From positions 147,289,525-147,353,524 of the forward strand of contig NC_134539.1 of the NCBI RefSeq assembly GCF_050624435.1: 64,000 nt of DNA, given 5' to 3'. This DNA comes from Tenrec ecaudatus (lineage: Eukaryota; Chordata; Mammalia; Afrosoricida; Tenrecidae). The notes beneath the pieces are model-generated. The model did no database searches and was not told the DNA's origin. It worked only from the letters and a program-made list of their open reading frames with translations. How positions within the stretch are numbered: position 1 is the stretch's first letter; each line of letters begins with the position of its first letter. Position numbers and translations under genes: made by a program. Shown here in pieces: positions 61,955-64,000 of the stretch.

Positions 61955-62170
61955 CTTTAATGTGTTAGGTACCATCAGATTGGTTCTAAGTCATAGCAGT
62001 AGAATGAAACATTGTTCCAGTCTGTACGATAGAATGAAATACTGTCTGATCCTGCACCGTCATCACAATCATTCCTGTGTTTGCACCTATCATTGTATCT
62101 ACTGTGTCAATTCATCTCATTGAAGAGTTTCTTCCTTTTCTTGTGGGCCCCCTCTGTGCAGACTCTGGGG
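61955..62170 (-). mobile_element. RTE-clade LINE 3' fragment, antisense
   Basis: GTTAGGTACCATCAGATTGG, then GTTCTAAGTCATAGCAGTAG, GATCCTGCACCGTCATCACA and GTCAATTCATCTCATTGAAG, is the antisense RTE 3' region. A short internal duplication (AGAATGAAACATTGT and AGAATGAAATACTGT) is present. Confidence 0.75.
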
Positions 62171-62574
62171 TTCCCCTGTCCCACACCAGAAAAACATGGA
62201 GGAAGGAGAGGAGTGAGATTGAAGAAGAGGAGAAAGAAGAGACAGCACATGCAGAATAAACCCGAACCCCCAGGAGGGCGATGAGAGGGGCAGCCAGGAG
62301 TCAGGGGACTTTGGGGAAGGCGGAGCAGGAACCTGGAAGAGTCCATTTTACAGAGTAGACAAGTTCCCCCAGAGCTGAGTGGGGCTGCGGGGCAGGGATG
62401 GCTGCCAAGAACAGGAGTCCATTGGAGCCAGTGCGTGTCTATATAAAAATGAAAATAAATACAATTTTAAAAGATAAAACAATTTTATATTGATAGAGTT
62501 GATGAACTAGTAACCATGTAAGAGGAGCAAATCTGGGCATGCATCATGGACAGAAACGTATCTAGGGTACATCA
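62171..62574. other. Non-coding DNA, no feature recognised
   Basis: Purine-rich (GAAGAAGAGGAGAAAGAAGA) near 62220; otherwise nothing. Confidence 0.4.
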
Positions 62575-62832
62575 GGAAGGGTGACAAGTTGGGCTGTGAT
62601 CGGAAAGGTCAGCAGTTTGAAGCAGTTTGAGTGACAGTCTGGGAAAGTCACAGGGGCAGCTCCCCGCTGTCCTATAGAATGCTTATGAGTTGACGCTGGC
62701 TTGATGGCAGTGAGAAACCTGGTGGGGTCGGCATTGGGTTGTGCTGCTGATCCCACAGAGATTTATAGTCTCCGGAGCCCTCTGTAGATAAGGTCCTGTG
62801 AGTTACGATCAATTTGATGGCAGTGAGTTTGT
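62575..62832 (+). mobile_element. Two AfroSINE 3' pieces in tandem, sense
   Basis: First 3' end: CCCCGCTGTCCTATAGAATG with CTGGCTTGATGGCAGTGAG. A second head-body (CCTGGTGGGGTCGGCATTGG) and 3' end (CGATCAATTTGATGGCAGTG) follow. Together with the antisense RTE piece at 62834 they form an inverted pair. Confidence 0.7.
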
Positions 62833-62833
62833 T

Positions 62834-62975
62834 GTTACATACCATCAAGTTGGTTCAGACCCACAGCGACCCTAGGAACAGCAGAACAAAGTACTGCCTG
62901 GTCATTCGGCATCCTCACAAATCTTCCTATGCCCATTGCTGGGTTTGTTATGAGAATAAATAAATCCAATTTTAT
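62834..62975 (-). mobile_element. RTE-clade LINE 3' fragment, antisense
   Basis: ACATACCATCAAGTTGGTTC, then AGACCCACAGCGACCCTAGG, GCAGAACAAAGTACTGCCTG and GGCATCCTCACAAATCTTCC, is the antisense RTE 3' region. Confidence 0.7.
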
Positions 62976-63149
62976 ATGAAAAGGCTATTCATAAAAACTC
63001 TAAATAGCCATTCAATGTGTTTTAGACGGAAAACAAGACTAAGAGTAACAAGACACCCTACACTGCCAATGAATTGACAAATCAAGATCGTATGCTTTGA
63101 CCTATCTATAAGTCATTCATTGATTCCCTCCCCTCCCCCCAGCATAGGT

Positions 63150-63246
63150 GAGGCAATCTCCTCCTGTAAAGATTTACAGACTCCGTAACCTTGTATAAGG
63201 TCACTGAGCATTCCAATCGACCTGATGGCAGTCGATTGGGTTTGGA
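63150..63246 (+). mobile_element. AfroSINE 3' fragment, sense
   Basis: CTCCTCCTGTAAAGATTTAC, then GACTCCGTAACCTTGTATAA and CCAATCGACCTGATGGCAGT. Confidence 0.7.
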
Positions 63247-64000
63247 TGTCCACCTGTGGGTACATATGTCAAAGGAATTCCTCGTTTATGATCTCACTGA
63301 TGTCGGGTATGGGTCCTCAGCAGTCCACTGGAGGAGGGACTCAGGAGTGAGTCGGCAATTATGGAAAATCAGAGAGACAGAGAGCAGGGCACAGAAACTC
63401 CATGTCCCCATGCCAGGACCAAGAGAGAAAATGTAGTTTCCACTGAGATACAGATCTTTCAAAAGGCATGCATGTCATACAGCAAACACATTACACAGTC
63501 AATGGGTAATACCATAAGTGGGAGACATCATAAATAGGCGATGAAGTGAGTCATCGTCTTGACCTAGTGCTAGTTGACTTCAGACACCCCTCAGCCCTAC
63601 CCAGGGGGAGTGATCTATGCTCCATGTCAACAAGAGACATCAGAAGAGGGTTTGCTCCATGTCACGGTGGGGTGGGCTATAGAACTTGATTGCTCTTATC
63701 TCTAGATAACCTTCAGGCATAGTGAATAGCCAGACACAGGAATGATTCATCTTTTATGGTTGCTCCCTTAGGACTGCTCCTTAATGGAGGGCTATTGTGT
63801 GTGTGTCATATTTTCAGCCTGGAAAAGGTATATTTAAAGGCATTTCTATCTCAGAACAATGGAGATCTTTCTTCAAATGGGGCCAATTTTCCAGATGCAC
63901 AGTGGTGAGTGTAGAAATAAGGCCAAATATACTCTCCAAAGTCCTCAGTTTACCACACATAAGATTTTTGGGGGGAGGGGAGGAGCGGGGAGGTAAGCAT
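63247..64000. other. Non-coding DNA to window end; G-rich last bases
   Basis: No gene or named repeat. The last 30 bases are G-rich (GGGGGGAGGGGAGGAGCGGG). Confidence 0.4.

Noticed and set aside
1-64000. Bacterial, phage or CRISPR content
   Set aside because: No operon structure, no ribosome binding sites, no spaced direct repeats, and abundant mammalian retroposons and split exons.

Overview
This window is mammalian nuclear DNA, most probably from a tenrec-like afrotherian such as Echinops telfairi. It has no operons, no dense coding and no intact gene. It is packed with retroposons that look afrotherian: tRNA-headed AfroSINE-type SINEs, RTE-clade LINE fragments in the same sequence family as the SINE body, and a young L1 group with a distinctive 3' UTR. 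It also holds two short SPIN-type hAT elements with near-complete 8-bp target duplications. SPIN is a horizontally transferred transposon known from tenrec and only a few other mammals, so it points to tenrec more specifically. The organism call is inference from repeats, not a database match.

The only host-gene material I recognise belongs to the ABCA6/8/9/10 group of ABC transporters, closest by eye to ABCA8/ABCA9. Two copies lie head to tail on the + strand and both are dead. Copy 1 (about 447-28676) keeps thirteen recognisable exons in correct order: an extracellular-loop exon, membrane exons, the linker after the second membrane domain, and most of the second nucleotide-binding domain down to the C-terminus. 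Many splice sites survive. Copy 1 nevertheless carries in-frame stops (near 598, 8221, 19652, 21954 and 28379), single-base indels (near 8203, 22658 and 23830), a 14-bp internal duplication and a mutated splice donor. Copy 2 (about 35966-42190) is sparser, with five exon relics that have their own stops (37857, 42152) and a lost donor. Copy 2 keeps a glutamine codon where copy 1 has a stop, so at least part of the decay followed the duplication. The Walker A exon is not recognisable in either copy.

Layout. 1-3.1 kb: L1 tail, first ABCA exon, mariner relic, RTE LINE. 3-8 kb: interspersed repeats and unassigned DNA, including an open minus-strand frame of 206 codons. 8.1-28.7 kb: the rest of ABCA copy 1, broken up by L1, RTE, SINE, MER5A, SPIN and a TA-flanked MITE-like element. 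28.8-36 kb: L1, an older L1 tail, unassigned DNA and a second mariner relic. 36-42.2 kb: ABCA copy 2 with SINEs, an L1 tail and an RTE tail. 42-64 kb: gene-poor DNA with the second SPIN element, several L1 3' ends, an LTR-like segment, SINEs and microsatellites. I see no tRNA or rRNA gene, no CRISPR array and no intact protein-coding gene. Nothing here amounts to a new functional system. The most informative content is the tandem ABCA decay and the nested mobile elements that date it.
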